The notes under the pieces were generated by a model. The model was not told the origin of the DNA, searched no databases, and worked only from the letters and a program-made list of their open reading frames with translations. The position numbers and the translations under genes were made by a program. From Syncephalis plumigaleata (Eukaryota > Zoopagomycota > Zoopagomycetes > Zoopagales > Piptocephalidaceae), in NCBI GenBank assembly GCA_025201365.1, contig JAIXMF010000212.1, positions 1 through 23,605 of the forward strand: a DNA stretch of 23,605 bases, read 5' to 3'. Below are positions 9,268-19,200 of the stretch, piece after piece (within the stretch, counting starts at the first letter, position 1; each line of letters begins with the position of its first letter).

Positions 9268-9406
9268 GTAAGTTCATTTATTACAATACACTAACAACAT
9301 TACAATTAGAACATCCAAATGTCAACGATATTGACTACACGCTATTTCCATTTTATTCGGTAAGTTGTCATTTCTATTCATTGCTAATACAAGTGACAAC
9401 ATCCAG
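9268..9406 (+). other. Two intron-like segments on the plus strand
   Basis: Segment 9268-9309 has donor CAG|GTAAGT, a CACTAAC branch-like site at 9289-9295 and acceptor TTAG. Segment 9360-9406 has donor CG|GTAAGT, a GCTAATA branch-like site and acceptor CCAG. They would leave an exon of 50 nt between them. A third possible pair is 8666-8713. At 42-48 nt they are shorter than the introns in the coding genes here. Frames across them do not give a credible protein, so a spliced non-coding transcript or chance are both possible. Confidence 0.25.
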
Positions 9407-9961
9407 ACAATATGTACTAATTCTCATTCTAAATGTCAATCAACTAATATTCAACAACAGCAACGACAGTATACCAGGATAATCAACCATGCTAATGCTT
9501 ATTGCCAGCACTCATTGCCATCCATTATTGACAAGTATCCACTAGCAATATTAATAAACATGAATCATTTTGATCTATATCGACATGCACCTTTTACTTT
9601 TACCACTCTTTTCCGTCATCTGTTTGTATGCCACCATTACGTCATGCTTTTATTTGTATTTTTATTTGTTTACTGCCATCTAAATACTCTATTGACCACA
9701 TACAAGCATATACTGCTTCTTCAAATAAACTGGTATACGTGTTCGTGCACCCTTCCTTGCTCATTCTTTTGTTCGTCCTCTCGTTATCACGTAACTATTC
9801 CGCGACACTAATAAAAGATGTATATGCTCACTCGCACACTCACCCGGTTGTTTACCCGTTGTTTGCTCATTCATTCATTCACTCGTTCGTTTGTTCGTTC
9901 ATTCGTTTGCTAATAGCATAGCTATTCCCATGACACTCTTAGACGGTAGCAATGCTCGTTA
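9407..9961. other. Intergenic, low-complexity inner flank of the right arm
   Basis: No gene is recognised. From about 9825 to 9905 the plus strand carries irregular repeats of CACTCGT, TCATT and TCGTT units, related in sequence style to the ACGAGTA motif of the arms. Confidence 0.5.
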
Positions 9962-11289
9962 ACACACACACTCGTCTATTACTTTTTATTCTTTTATTCG
10001 TCCTCTGACCACACATACACCACAACAACTCATGCTTTTTCTCTTACTCCACCTTCGTTTACAGTCATATACAGGCTACGCTTAGCTGCAAGCGTATACT
10101 ACTTGTCTTTTGCTGGTCTCGGTCGGTCGTCTTGTTCCCGTCTAGTCTGCCGCTTTGCCAATGACTACTTGTCGATTATGTTGGTTGTATGTCGCGTACT
10201 CGTATTTTGTATCGTTACTCGTCGGCAGCCTCACTCCAATCTGTATACTCTGTCATAAGCACACTTTGCTCTTCACGCTGTGTAGTAGTTGGTTCTTTAT
10301 TCGTTGTCGATCAACGTGGCATATACTCCACTGTGTCTTTCATACTGGTCTATCCTCTATTCAGTTCTCTCTTTCTCGCTCCCTTGTCTACTTGCTTGCG
10401 ACACTCCCTTGCCCTCACTCGTGTATTTCTATTATTTCATGTCGTGTCCTTTATTCACTGCGTTTGCTCGCCACGTTGTACCACTTTATTCGCGTTGACT
10501 TGCTGATCATTGCTTGTAGTATGTGGGGACACGTACGCATACGTAACACTCGCGCTATGCATTAGGCGCCACACTTGCTTGTCAACATACAACGTCTCCA
10601 CTCGCTGCTTTGCCTTACTTACTCGTGCTTTATACATATATGCAAGTACGCGGTACTCGTGTTAATCACTAGCCAGTGCTTTTGTTCCTCCAATTGCGAC
10701 ATGTATACGTAACGAACACTACGCCTTTTACTCGTGTGTTGTGAAAGTACGCGCACATACATAATATCCGCGCTAACTACTACCCAATTACGTCGCTTAG
10801 CACTTTGTATTTGTAGTGGCACTGTCTGACATTGTATTGCATATTGTAAATGTGCCGAGGAAATCCTATATGATGGCTATATCTTTATTTGCATAGTACA
10901 TATCAATAGCTAGCATGGCATTAATAGAGAGTAATAACTACATTAGTACGTCCATTCATTGATCATTAGCATGGTATTACAGATCTTTCCAACCGTTTAA
11001 CGCTGTTAGTCATTAATCTCTGCTTTTATTAATAAATAGTATTGCGCATTAGTTAGTATCATTATTATTATTGTTATTATTGAAGTCAATATATAGCATT
11101 AGTATCTGTGTACGTAATTAACCCTCTCCATAGCACACTCGTCTTATACTCCTTGTTAATCGTGTTCATTGTATGATTGCGTGTACAGTATTGACAAAGA
11201 CAGCGACGCTAACAATTATGCGAAATTATTTTTCAGTAAGAGCAAAAGTTATAGGCTAACAATGCCAACTGATTGGAAAACCCTGTATT
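9962..11289 (-). repeat. Right arm of the long inverted repeat (about 1.33 kb)
   Basis: This is the reverse complement of 4651-5980. The outer edge is at 11287 (CCCTGTA), after which the flanks differ. The best-conserved part is the outer 1.1 kb. The inner 200 bases show more substitutions, for example GTTGTTGTGG against GTTGTAGTGG. No independent gene is supported. The open frames mirror those in the left arm. Confidence 0.95.
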
Positions 11290-12002
11290 AAAACGTAAAC
11301 AGCTTACTATTCCGTGTTTGTATCTACTTGTGTTGAGTCACGCGTATCCATTATTTTACACTTTATAATATTAATGAAAGAAAGAAAGAAAGAAAGGCTT
11401 GAATAAATGAACATTATGGACAATGTAAACGGGAGTTTAGTATGTTCGTGTAACAAACGTGATTTTACATCATGCGTGTCGTTAGTGGCACGGCAATTCA
11501 AATATGCAGCATGAATATGCATGCAACAGGGATGTTTCAGCTGTGTTGGCATGTGCATACCGGCTATTATAGAAGTAGGAGATGACCATTTAATAGCGGA
11601 TTACTTACAATATCTCGCACTTTCGCTTTCGTTCTCTCTCTCTCTCGTTCTTTCGTTCTCTCGTTTGTCGTTCATTATCCACTGTGCTGGCACACTAGTC
11701 TGTTTGTTATCATTGTCATTTACTTCGTATTCCTCATTTGATTACCTTGTATCAAGCCACTCCCTCCATTGACTTGGTTTGTATCTTATTCCGCACACAT
11801 TGTAGTTTTCCAATTGCTCCCTTATCATTAACGGCCGGTCCGTTGTATTCGCTCCATCAAAATCATTATTATTTGTTTATAAGTCAACTGTTTATTATTG
11901 CTGTGCTAGCAAATTCATCAACTATACTATTGTGTATACAAACTCATTGGCACGATATATATATATATATACGTACATTTGCGCTTACCATCGATATAAA
12001 CA
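11290..12002. other. Intergenic region upstream of the RGS-like gene
   Basis: It holds a (GAAA)5 microsatellite at 11376-11396, a CT-rich stretch near 11625-11665 and an AT dinucleotide run at about 11955-11971, 30 bases before the start codon. No gene is recognised. The promoter of the downstream gene should lie here. Confidence 0.55.
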
Positions 12003-13364
12003 ATGTCGCCAAACTCGGTTCCATCTACCCACGAATGTCGCCTCTTGCTCGAGGTACTACTCGCCGAGGATCACTCGGCCCTGGTGGGGATGACACAGGC
12101 GCCATTGAGCTCTGAAGATTTCCAGCTATATTTGCAAAAACAACAAGACAAGACTCTCGAGCATTGTATCGAGTTCCTCGAATGGTTGGTCGACTATACC
12201 GTGCGATTCTCCAAGCTTGCTCACGATCTACAACAACGCAGTCCACCTGCACGCGGTGATCGCGTAGAAATGAGCAGTGTCCAGTCAACGGTACCCGGTA
12301 TTCGGTATGGACTATCTCCACCGGGCAAACAGCCATTTCGTAGTGCCGCTGATTTTTGCCAGCTACGATTTCTTAATCCAGGTGCACCACTCGACCTAAG
12401 AATGCCACTTGGTATTCGTGACACGAGTCTCGCTCTACTAGCTCGGACCACACATCCAAGCGCGTTTGCCGGTGTAGCCGATCATTGTCGACGCCGATTG
12501 GCCTCCGAGGCATTGCCGAAATACGTATCGAGTGCCTGTCGAAACATTAATCAACGATCCGTACGCATGCGTAATCTATGGTGTGCCCTCGGTATCACAT
12601 TGGTGGTTGCAGCCATTCTAACGACTGTCCTATTGGGATGGTCACGTTGGATTCGGTTTGCACTGGTTCCTTTTATATTCTACATTATCTTCACTCTATT
12701 GGGATCGCATCTATCTCTGTGTTTCTTTCGCTATCTAAAGGGTATTCGTGACGACAGCGGATATGATGGCGATGCACATGACGGATCGGATCATCAGAGT
12801 GGCAGCGGCAATGGTAGCAATAGTCCGTTAGACGACATCGACGATGCTAGAAGACTGGAGTCTGGCCTGTGCCCAGTCGGTGGTCTGGAGACTGTACCCG
12901 AGGTTAACGAAACGGAGGAGGAAAAGTCAGTGGTGGTAGACGAGGAGAAATCGGGAACATCCGTGGATCCTGCAAAAGTCAGCCTAGATGGCGAAACAAA
13001 GTATTCCGGTAGTATTCATCGATTGTCGTCGATTACCACACGACTACCCTCGCTCGACTATATTGAATCGGATCCAAGTATATTTGAGATTGAGGCATCA
13101 TCAGCACCAACATCGGCATCATCTTCATGGTCTCGATGGATGTTCTGGCGTCGAAGACAACAAGTGGAACCGAAGAAGAAGCAAGGCTATAGCAAATCAT
13201 TCGAGAAGATGCCCACCAATAGCTACAAGCGAGTGGTGCGCTCGTCTCTTGTACGTCGACTACAACGACGTCAAATCCTTCGTAATGTCATTCCAATGTC
13301 TATAATTACTACCTTAATGTTTTCAGCTGCTTTGTTGGCCATTCCCGAAACTATATTCGACTAG
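12003..13364 (+). CDS. RGS-domain membrane protein, Rax1-like
   Basis: A single exon encodes 453 residues, close to the length of yeast Rax1. The N-terminal half reads as a divergent RGS fold: LLLEVLLAEDHSALVG, then PLSSEDFQLYLQKQQDKTLE, FLEWLVDYTVRF, and a later part with FLNPGAPLDLRMP, ALLARTTHPSAFAGV and LPKYVSSACRNINQ. Two hydrophobic segments follow at about 192-212 and 220-242. A long acidic, Ser-rich region comes next, then a basic stretch and a final hydrophobic segment at about 428-447. Family knowledge: Rax1 marks bud or cell poles in yeasts, and related RGS-transmembrane proteins are common in fungi. Whether this one acts on a G-alpha subunit or in polarity is not shown. The ATG is the first in frame. 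A CT microsatellite follows within ten bases of the stop. Confidence 0.75.
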   Translation: MSPNSVPSTHECRLLLEVLLAEDHSALVGMTQAPLSSEDFQLYLQKQQDKTLEHCIEFLEWLVDYTVRFSKLAHDLQQRSPPARGDRVEMSSVQSTVPGIRYGLSPPGKQPFRSAADFCQLRFLNPGAPLDLRMPLGIRDTSLALLARTTHPSAFAGVADHCRRRLASEALPKYVSSACRNINQRSVRMRNLWCALGITLVVAAILTTVLLGWSRWIRFALVPFIFYIIFTLLGSHLSLCFFRYLKGIRDDSGYDGDAHDGSDHQSGSGNGSNSPLDDIDDARRLESGLCPVGGLETVPEVNETEEEKSVVVDEEKSGTSVDPAKVSLDGETKYSGSIHRLSSITTRLPSLDYIESDPSIFEIEASSAPTSASSSWSRWMFWRRRQQVEPKKKQGYSKSFEKMPTNSYKRVVRSSLVRRLQRRQILRNVIPMSIITTLMFSAALLAIPETIFD

Positions 13365-13370
13365 CTTCCT

Positions 13371-13371
13371 C

Positions 13372-13409
<38 letters not shown>

Positions 13410-13421
13410 ATCTATCTATCT
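13371..13421. repeat. CT then TCTA microsatellite
   Basis: An almost pure CT run passes into TCTA repeats directly after the RGS-like gene's stop codon, in its 3' UTR. Length variation and sequencing slippage are likely. Confidence 0.9.
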
Positions 13422-13437
13422 ACTAGTTGATTATAAA

Positions 13438-13443
13438 AATAAA
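13438..13443 (+). terminator. Probable polyadenylation signal of the RGS-like gene
   Basis: An AATAAA lies 74 bases after the TAG stop, beyond the microsatellite. Confidence 0.5.
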
Positions 13444-14184
13444 TGATATTTACGAACATTTTAGGAATATGGTTTATTGCCATGATAATTGTTGGACAGA
13501 CTAACCAGTTGTATAGCATTGTTGCATGCATCTACTTTATATTACGTTAGTTGGTGGATATCATTTCTCGAAACAAGCTATTCACTACAAAGCAGCAATA
13601 ATCCATGCGAGTTTCCATGACAGACATACTTATCGACTACGTCACCTATCCGTATATCCATATCCATAATCATATTCATATTCATATCTATACCCATATA
13701 TGAATATATGAATACATTTATGCGTTCTATCCTATGCAATAGTCCTAACCACCTTGGCCGCTCGAGTACTATCCTTTGCACTAAACGTGCAATAATCCAA
13801 CTGGTAGGATCTACCTTGATCAAAAAGGACGAGTAGTGGCACAAATAATCCTAATTTGCTATGGACCGGTTCATCATCAGGTGATCATTCTAGTTGGTGT
13901 GGGCGGTGCAAGGACAACCTGCATAAGGCAGAAAGTCTACCTGTGAACCTAGTCTATTCCATTGCTGTAGCATTTCTCTATGGCAAGCAAGAACAACGCG
14001 CAAGCTAGTTTTCCTTTTCCTTCATCGTCTCCTTGTCAATCTTCCCCTAATAGCGAGACTCTATTATAATAAAATATATTGCTCACGCTGTATTCAGCGG
14101 ATAGCTCGCAAAAAGAAACTAGCCATTCGCCATTTGAATAAACGTGACGATCTAACTCACGGCATGGTAAAGAAGTAGGCTAGC
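13444..14184. other. Intergenic DNA with TATCCA/TTCATA repeats
   Basis: An irregular ATATCC/ATATTC repeat lies at about 13650-13715. A minus-strand open frame crosses it but is largely repeat-derived (alternating Met, Asn, Asp and Ile). Nothing else is recognised. Confidence 0.5.
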
Positions 14185-14662
14185 ATGGCAACTCCGCACG
14201 TTCCTACACACACGCACGCGACCATTCTGGCAAGAATGACTGGCTCAACTGGTAAGCATGTCCATGTCCATGTGTGTCTGTCTATGTCGATTCAAGTCAT
14301 CATTCTCAATTCAGCATGTGGCTGCAGATTATCGCGGTGGCCTTGTTCTAAGCGTTACATCGTTCGTCATTATTATTCCTTCCCTTTTATTAACTACTTG
14401 CACAGAACGACGCTTCTCTTCCAACACTTCTCCTACTTCTTCTTCTTCTCTCCTTTCATTTAATTACAATCTACTATTTATTTCAATTCGTATTCGTTAT
14501 TGGTCGTGGCTTGATTGCTCGTCCAGATTTATTCCAATAGCTATATCCGCTATCATTGTTATTTTTCTTATTTGTAGTAGTATCTCGACGAATTCAATTA
14601 TCCGATTCACCAAACTGTCGAAACACAACCGTGTATTGTCGTTCTCATTCAAGATAGTGTAG
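14185..14662 (+). CDS. Doubtful two-exon hypothetical membrane protein
   Basis: An ATG at 14185 opens 22 codons to a GTAAGC donor at 14252. Joining to an acceptor CAG at 14325-14327 keeps the phase and gives a 133-residue product ending at TAG 14660-14662. The 76-nt intron matches the size of the real introns in this window. The product has two hydrophobic stretches, LVLSVTSFVIIIPSLLL and FIPIAISAIIVIFLI, with a Ser/Thr-rich loop between. No homologue is recognised. Much of the frame is pyrimidine-rich DNA, which yields hydrophobic and serine codons by chance, so this may not be a gene. Confidence 0.2.
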
Positions 14663-15464
14663 AGTAAGTGATATTTCTATGTGCATGCTGAATACGCTAC
14701 CGAGTTATCGCACGTTTGCTTTTAACCTCCTTACTTGGCAAGCCTACGGTGCCTACCTATCATCTTCCTTGTCGGCGGTCACAAAATCAGACTAAACAGT
14801 TTATTTGTGGCTTTACGGCCTTGACACTTCAAACTGCTGTGTCACTGCCGTTGACTGTACTTCGTCAGCGTTACGTTTCTTGCTTTCTTCATTAACAAAT
14901 ACTACATAACATTAGTTCATATTCGGAGGGAGGTCTGGGTTTATTTTAGAATATATATTTCGTATATTATTCGACTTTGAAATCTCCGACCATTATTTCC
15001 GTTACACTTCGTTCTTTTATTTATTCGCTCCACACACACACACACACACGTACGCATACGTCCACACACCACCACCACAACCACTCGATTCTTGTTCTCT
15101 CGTCCTCCCTTTCTTAAAGGCTGGTTCATTCTAATATACTTGCTATAGTCACTGCAGTCGAGTGTCTACCTCATTACTCTTCCTTTCACCCCCACCTTTG
15201 GTTAAACATTGTTATTATCATCATCATCTTCCTCTACTAATTTACATTTCTATACTATTGCGTCCTACACTAGTACGCATATACATACACTGATACATAT
15301 TACGACATAATCTAGGTTTTGTTGATCAAGTTTACGCAACTGTGAACCACTATCTACCGCGGTTGTCTTTAATATTGCGTAGCAGACTAGGCTCGTTTAC
15401 TTCCCTTTTCGATATATCGTTATTCGTATCTTATTATTCACCATTATACAACTAATCGACAAAC
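14663..15464. other. Upstream region of the kinesin gene
   Basis: No gene is recognised. A CA dinucleotide run at about 15030-15049 is followed by CCA repeats. The kinesin promoter and leader should be in this stretch. Confidence 0.5.
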
Positions 15465-16211
15465 ATGGCACCGACTAGTAGCGAAGGCACTGATGTGTCA
15501 GTCCAAGTTGGTAAGTGCTTATGTCTGTGACTTCCTAGGAAGATGATGTTTCGGGAATAGACGCTAAACATGCGATACCGCTATTATTGTATGTCTAGCC
15601 CTTCGTATACGTCCACTAAACGACTCGGAGATCGTACAACGTGCTCCCTCGATGCGCAATTTGCCCGCTGAAGTGCTCAGTCTCTCCCCTAATCTACCCA
15701 GGGTTACGGTAGTGCCATATCAACGTCACTTCACCTATGATCATATATTCGGACCGTCTACCTCGCAGCAGGAAGTGTTCGACCAGTGTGTCGCTCGTTT
15801 GATGGACAAATTTCTAGACGGATACAACGCCACCATCCTTGCTTATGGTCAGACCTCCTCCGGTAAAACGTTTACAATGGGCACCGGGCTCGGCGAGGGT
15901 TACGCCGACAGCGAGAACACACGGGGTATTGTACCACGAGCCGCGGCAGCTCTATTCGATCATTTGCAACGAATGCCTCGCAATGAATTCAGATATCAAG
16001 TACAAGTATCGTTTCTCGAGATTTACAACGAGGATCTCATTGATTTACTGTCGATTACTTCTCGCGATGGACCGCGCAACACGGTCACCATTCGCGAGGA
16101 CACCCGCGGCAACATCATATGGACAGGTGTACGCGAGTTACGAGTTAATAGCATGCTAGAACTGTTGAGGTAAGTGGCATTTTATTTGGTTTTTATTACG
16201 TTAAACTAATG

Positions 16212-16250
<39 letters not shown>

Positions 16251-19200
16251 GACGATAATAGCTGTCTAGAGAATGGATCAGCCCTTCGTCAGACCGGCTC
16301 CACCGATATGAATGAAGCCTCCTCTCGATCGCACGCCATCTTTAGCGTATCTCTTAAGCAGGAGAAATGGGTGCCTAATGAGCCTGAAGGCGGCGCGGCC
16401 AATGCCAACGGACACGCTAATGGCAGGTCAACACCGAATGGTACTCGTTTGCCCATGCGAACTGGCACACCCACCGGTCGACGTAGCGCACTTGGTGGTC
16501 GAGCCACACCCTCTGGACTACCACGTCCCGGTTCCATGTATAGTCGCGGATCACCTTCCTCGGCCATTGTTGAGCCTAATCCTAATGGTCCGGAATCTGG
16601 AAACGGTCAATGGGTGGTGATGCAGAGCAAGTTCCATTTCGTTGATTTGGCAGGCTCCGAACGGGTAAGTGTTTTATTATGATTTCAATATAATTACAAT
16701 GGAATCCATTAACGCTGAATTTATCATTTTTAGCTTAAACGTACCAATGCAGTCGGTGACCGAGCCAGGGAAGGCATCAGCATTAATGCCGGTCTGTCCG
16801 CTCTAGGCAACGTGATTAGCGCGCTAGGTGATACGACCAAGAAATCCGTCCACGTACCATATCGTGATTCAAAGCTTACCCGTCTATTGCAAGACTCACT
16901 AGGCGGTAACAGTCAAACGCTCATGATCGCTTGTGCCTCACCAGCAGCCAGCAATCTCACAGAAACGATTAATACGCTCAAATACGCAAATCGGGCACGT
17001 AACATTAAGAATCAAGTGACGCAGAATCAGGAAATGTCGCTTGACGTCGATTATCTACAGGCACAAATTGCCAAGCTTAAGGCGGAAATTCGTCATCTTA
17101 AATCGATGAGTATGGCGTCGGATGACACGGACTACATGCAACAGGCCGTCAATCATGAAACCAACTTCCTTCGTAAACGCAACGAATCGCTCGAGCAAGA
17201 ACTGGAAAAGGTCAACACTAGTTACGCTCAATTGGAAGCGCACTTTGAAACGGTCTCGTTAGAGTTGACGCAACTACAGGAGCAACAGGAGGTTTGGCGT
17301 CAACAACAAACGGCAGCCCTTCATCGCTCGACTACCGGATCGTCAGTCGATTCGTCGTCAGAGCAACGCGGTGCCACTCGCGGATCGAACCTCGCCAACA
17401 TTCGTAGTCTAACCGAGTCAGGATCCTCGAACTTTCAACGGGAGGTCGAGCCGGTTATCGAGGAATACGAAAAGGTGGTCTCGGCCTTGGAGGAGCAATT
17501 GAATCAAGCGCGCGAGGCTATTGCCGCGGCAGAGGCACAAGTGCAAATTACCTCGGCCAAATTACGGTTTGAAGAGACGGTACGCGAAAGCAACTCCATC
17601 GTTATCGCCAAGCTTAAATCGCGCGTCAACGAATTGCACGAGCGGGAATCCGGCTCCATTGCCTATATCCACGAGCTTGAAGCCAAGGTACACGGTGGAA
17701 TTATCGAGGAGATCAGTGAAGATGCCAGCGCATTACGCCGTGAACTCGCCAAGGAACGCACTGAAGTTAGTCGACTGCGTCAGGAGTTGGAGACGCACAA
17801 AGATCCGGACGTGTTGGCATTGGTGGAAACGGTCACGGAGCTAGAGGAGAAGATTCAATCGTTGCAAAAAGATGCCGAGTCGCGTCAGAATCGTCGTCGT
17901 CGTATTCCTCAAGTCAACGGCATTGCTCGACCGCAAACCGAGATATTCCTTCCTGGAGAGGAACCGATACTATCGTTGAACGGTCAGAATGGCGAACATG
18001 CCAACGACGCCAAGAATGGTAGCGAGGCCGTTACGGGTGATGACACTGCGGTTGGTGCTGCAAATCAACGTCATCGTCGTGGTAGCAGTTTCACGGATCT
18101 ATCACCGGAGCGACTAGCCCTGGACGCCATTAGCAACAATCCACAGGCTACACTCGAAAAATTGACGGTGCTCGAGGAAGAGCTTGCTCAATTGCAACAA
18201 CGCAATCAATCGTTAATGAAGGAGCATGAAGAGCGCGTTAAAGATCTCATGAATCAGGAGATGGTGGAAACGGAATCACGTCGTCGTGAACGCGAAGCAA
18301 CCGAGAGTGAAATGGCACAACTACGCGGTCGTTTGGCGGCGGCAGAAGCGGAATTAGCAGCAGCACGTGCTCAGCTAGATCCTAATAGCTCGGAGAGAAT
18401 GGCCGAGATTGAAATGCGTATTCGCGAGGTGCAAGAGGAATCGGAGCGTGCACACAACGAGGAATTGCAACGTCATGAAGCGGAACTCGTGGAACTCGAG
18501 AGCAAGATGGCCGATCTACAAGCGGAGGCTACCTCGCTACGTGAAGAGGAGCGTGAACGACATCGTCAAGTGGTACGCCGTCTCGAGAATGAACTGACGG
18601 AATTACGCGCGCAAGCGGAAAAGAGCGGCAAACTACGCAGTATGGACACCAAGATCATCGCCACTTTACGCGACAAGATCGCGATGCTTGATGGCGAGCT
18701 GAAGCGTACCGAACAGCAACTGGCCGAGGAACGCGATCGTGTCTTGACCGCTAAACGGGCCGTACTGGACGAGGCATCTTTCATGGTGTCGCCATTATCG
18801 CCATCTATTCGCGAGAATGAACTGTCAGCACTAGTGGAGGAACTTGGCCAAAAGGCGGAGGCACTCAAGAATGCACGTCAAGCGACAGTCGAGCAAGCCG
18901 AAGACGAGGAGAATGCCCAGGCCGAGCAAATTGCCGAGTTGGAAGTTCGCATCATCAACCTGATCAAGGAATTGGAACAAACGCGCAATGCCGATCGTGC
19001 TCAGCATACCCGTCAAGTATCCGGCATGTTGACCAAGATTGCCCAGCTAGAGAATGAGGTGCTCGAAGCACGCGAGCGTTACGAAGTAGCGGCCGCCAAT
19101 GATGCGGAAGAGATTGCCCACCTTCGGGAACAAGTTGAACTCAAGACGCAGCGCATTCAGGAGCTTGAAGAGCTGCTCGACGAGCATGACGAAGAGATGG

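Larger units (their letters stand above)
4653..11287. mobile_element. Possible composite element bounded by the long inverted repeats
   Basis: The outer ends read TA-CAGGGTTTTCCAA on the left and TTGGAAAACCCTG-TA on the right. This matches a TA target duplication flanking terminal inverted repeats of a Tc1/mariner/pogo-like element. No transposase is visible inside, and the centre holds a Cdc20-family gene. An alternative is two opposed copies of a non-coding repeat, or a segmental inverted duplication. The mobile interpretation is only an inference. Confidence 0.25.

Noticed and set aside
4653-11287. hAT-type transposon on the basis of CAGGG ends
   Set aside because: hAT elements leave 8-bp duplications. 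The eight bases outside the two ends (CTAGATTA and TATTAAAA) do not match, whereas TA does.
12025-12451. Minus-strand frames opposite the RGS-like gene and similar long antisense frames under the kinesin
   Set aside because: They are shadows of codon usage in clearly coding genes on the other strand.
13735-13775. D-arm-like GGTGGTTAGG on the minus strand suggesting another tRNA
   Set aside because: No T arm or B box follows and no acceptor stem can be formed.
13578-13844. Minus-strand frame of 88 codons near 13.7 kb
   Set aside because: Its middle is translated from an ATATCC/ATATTC repeat and the rest has no recognisable domain or splice context.
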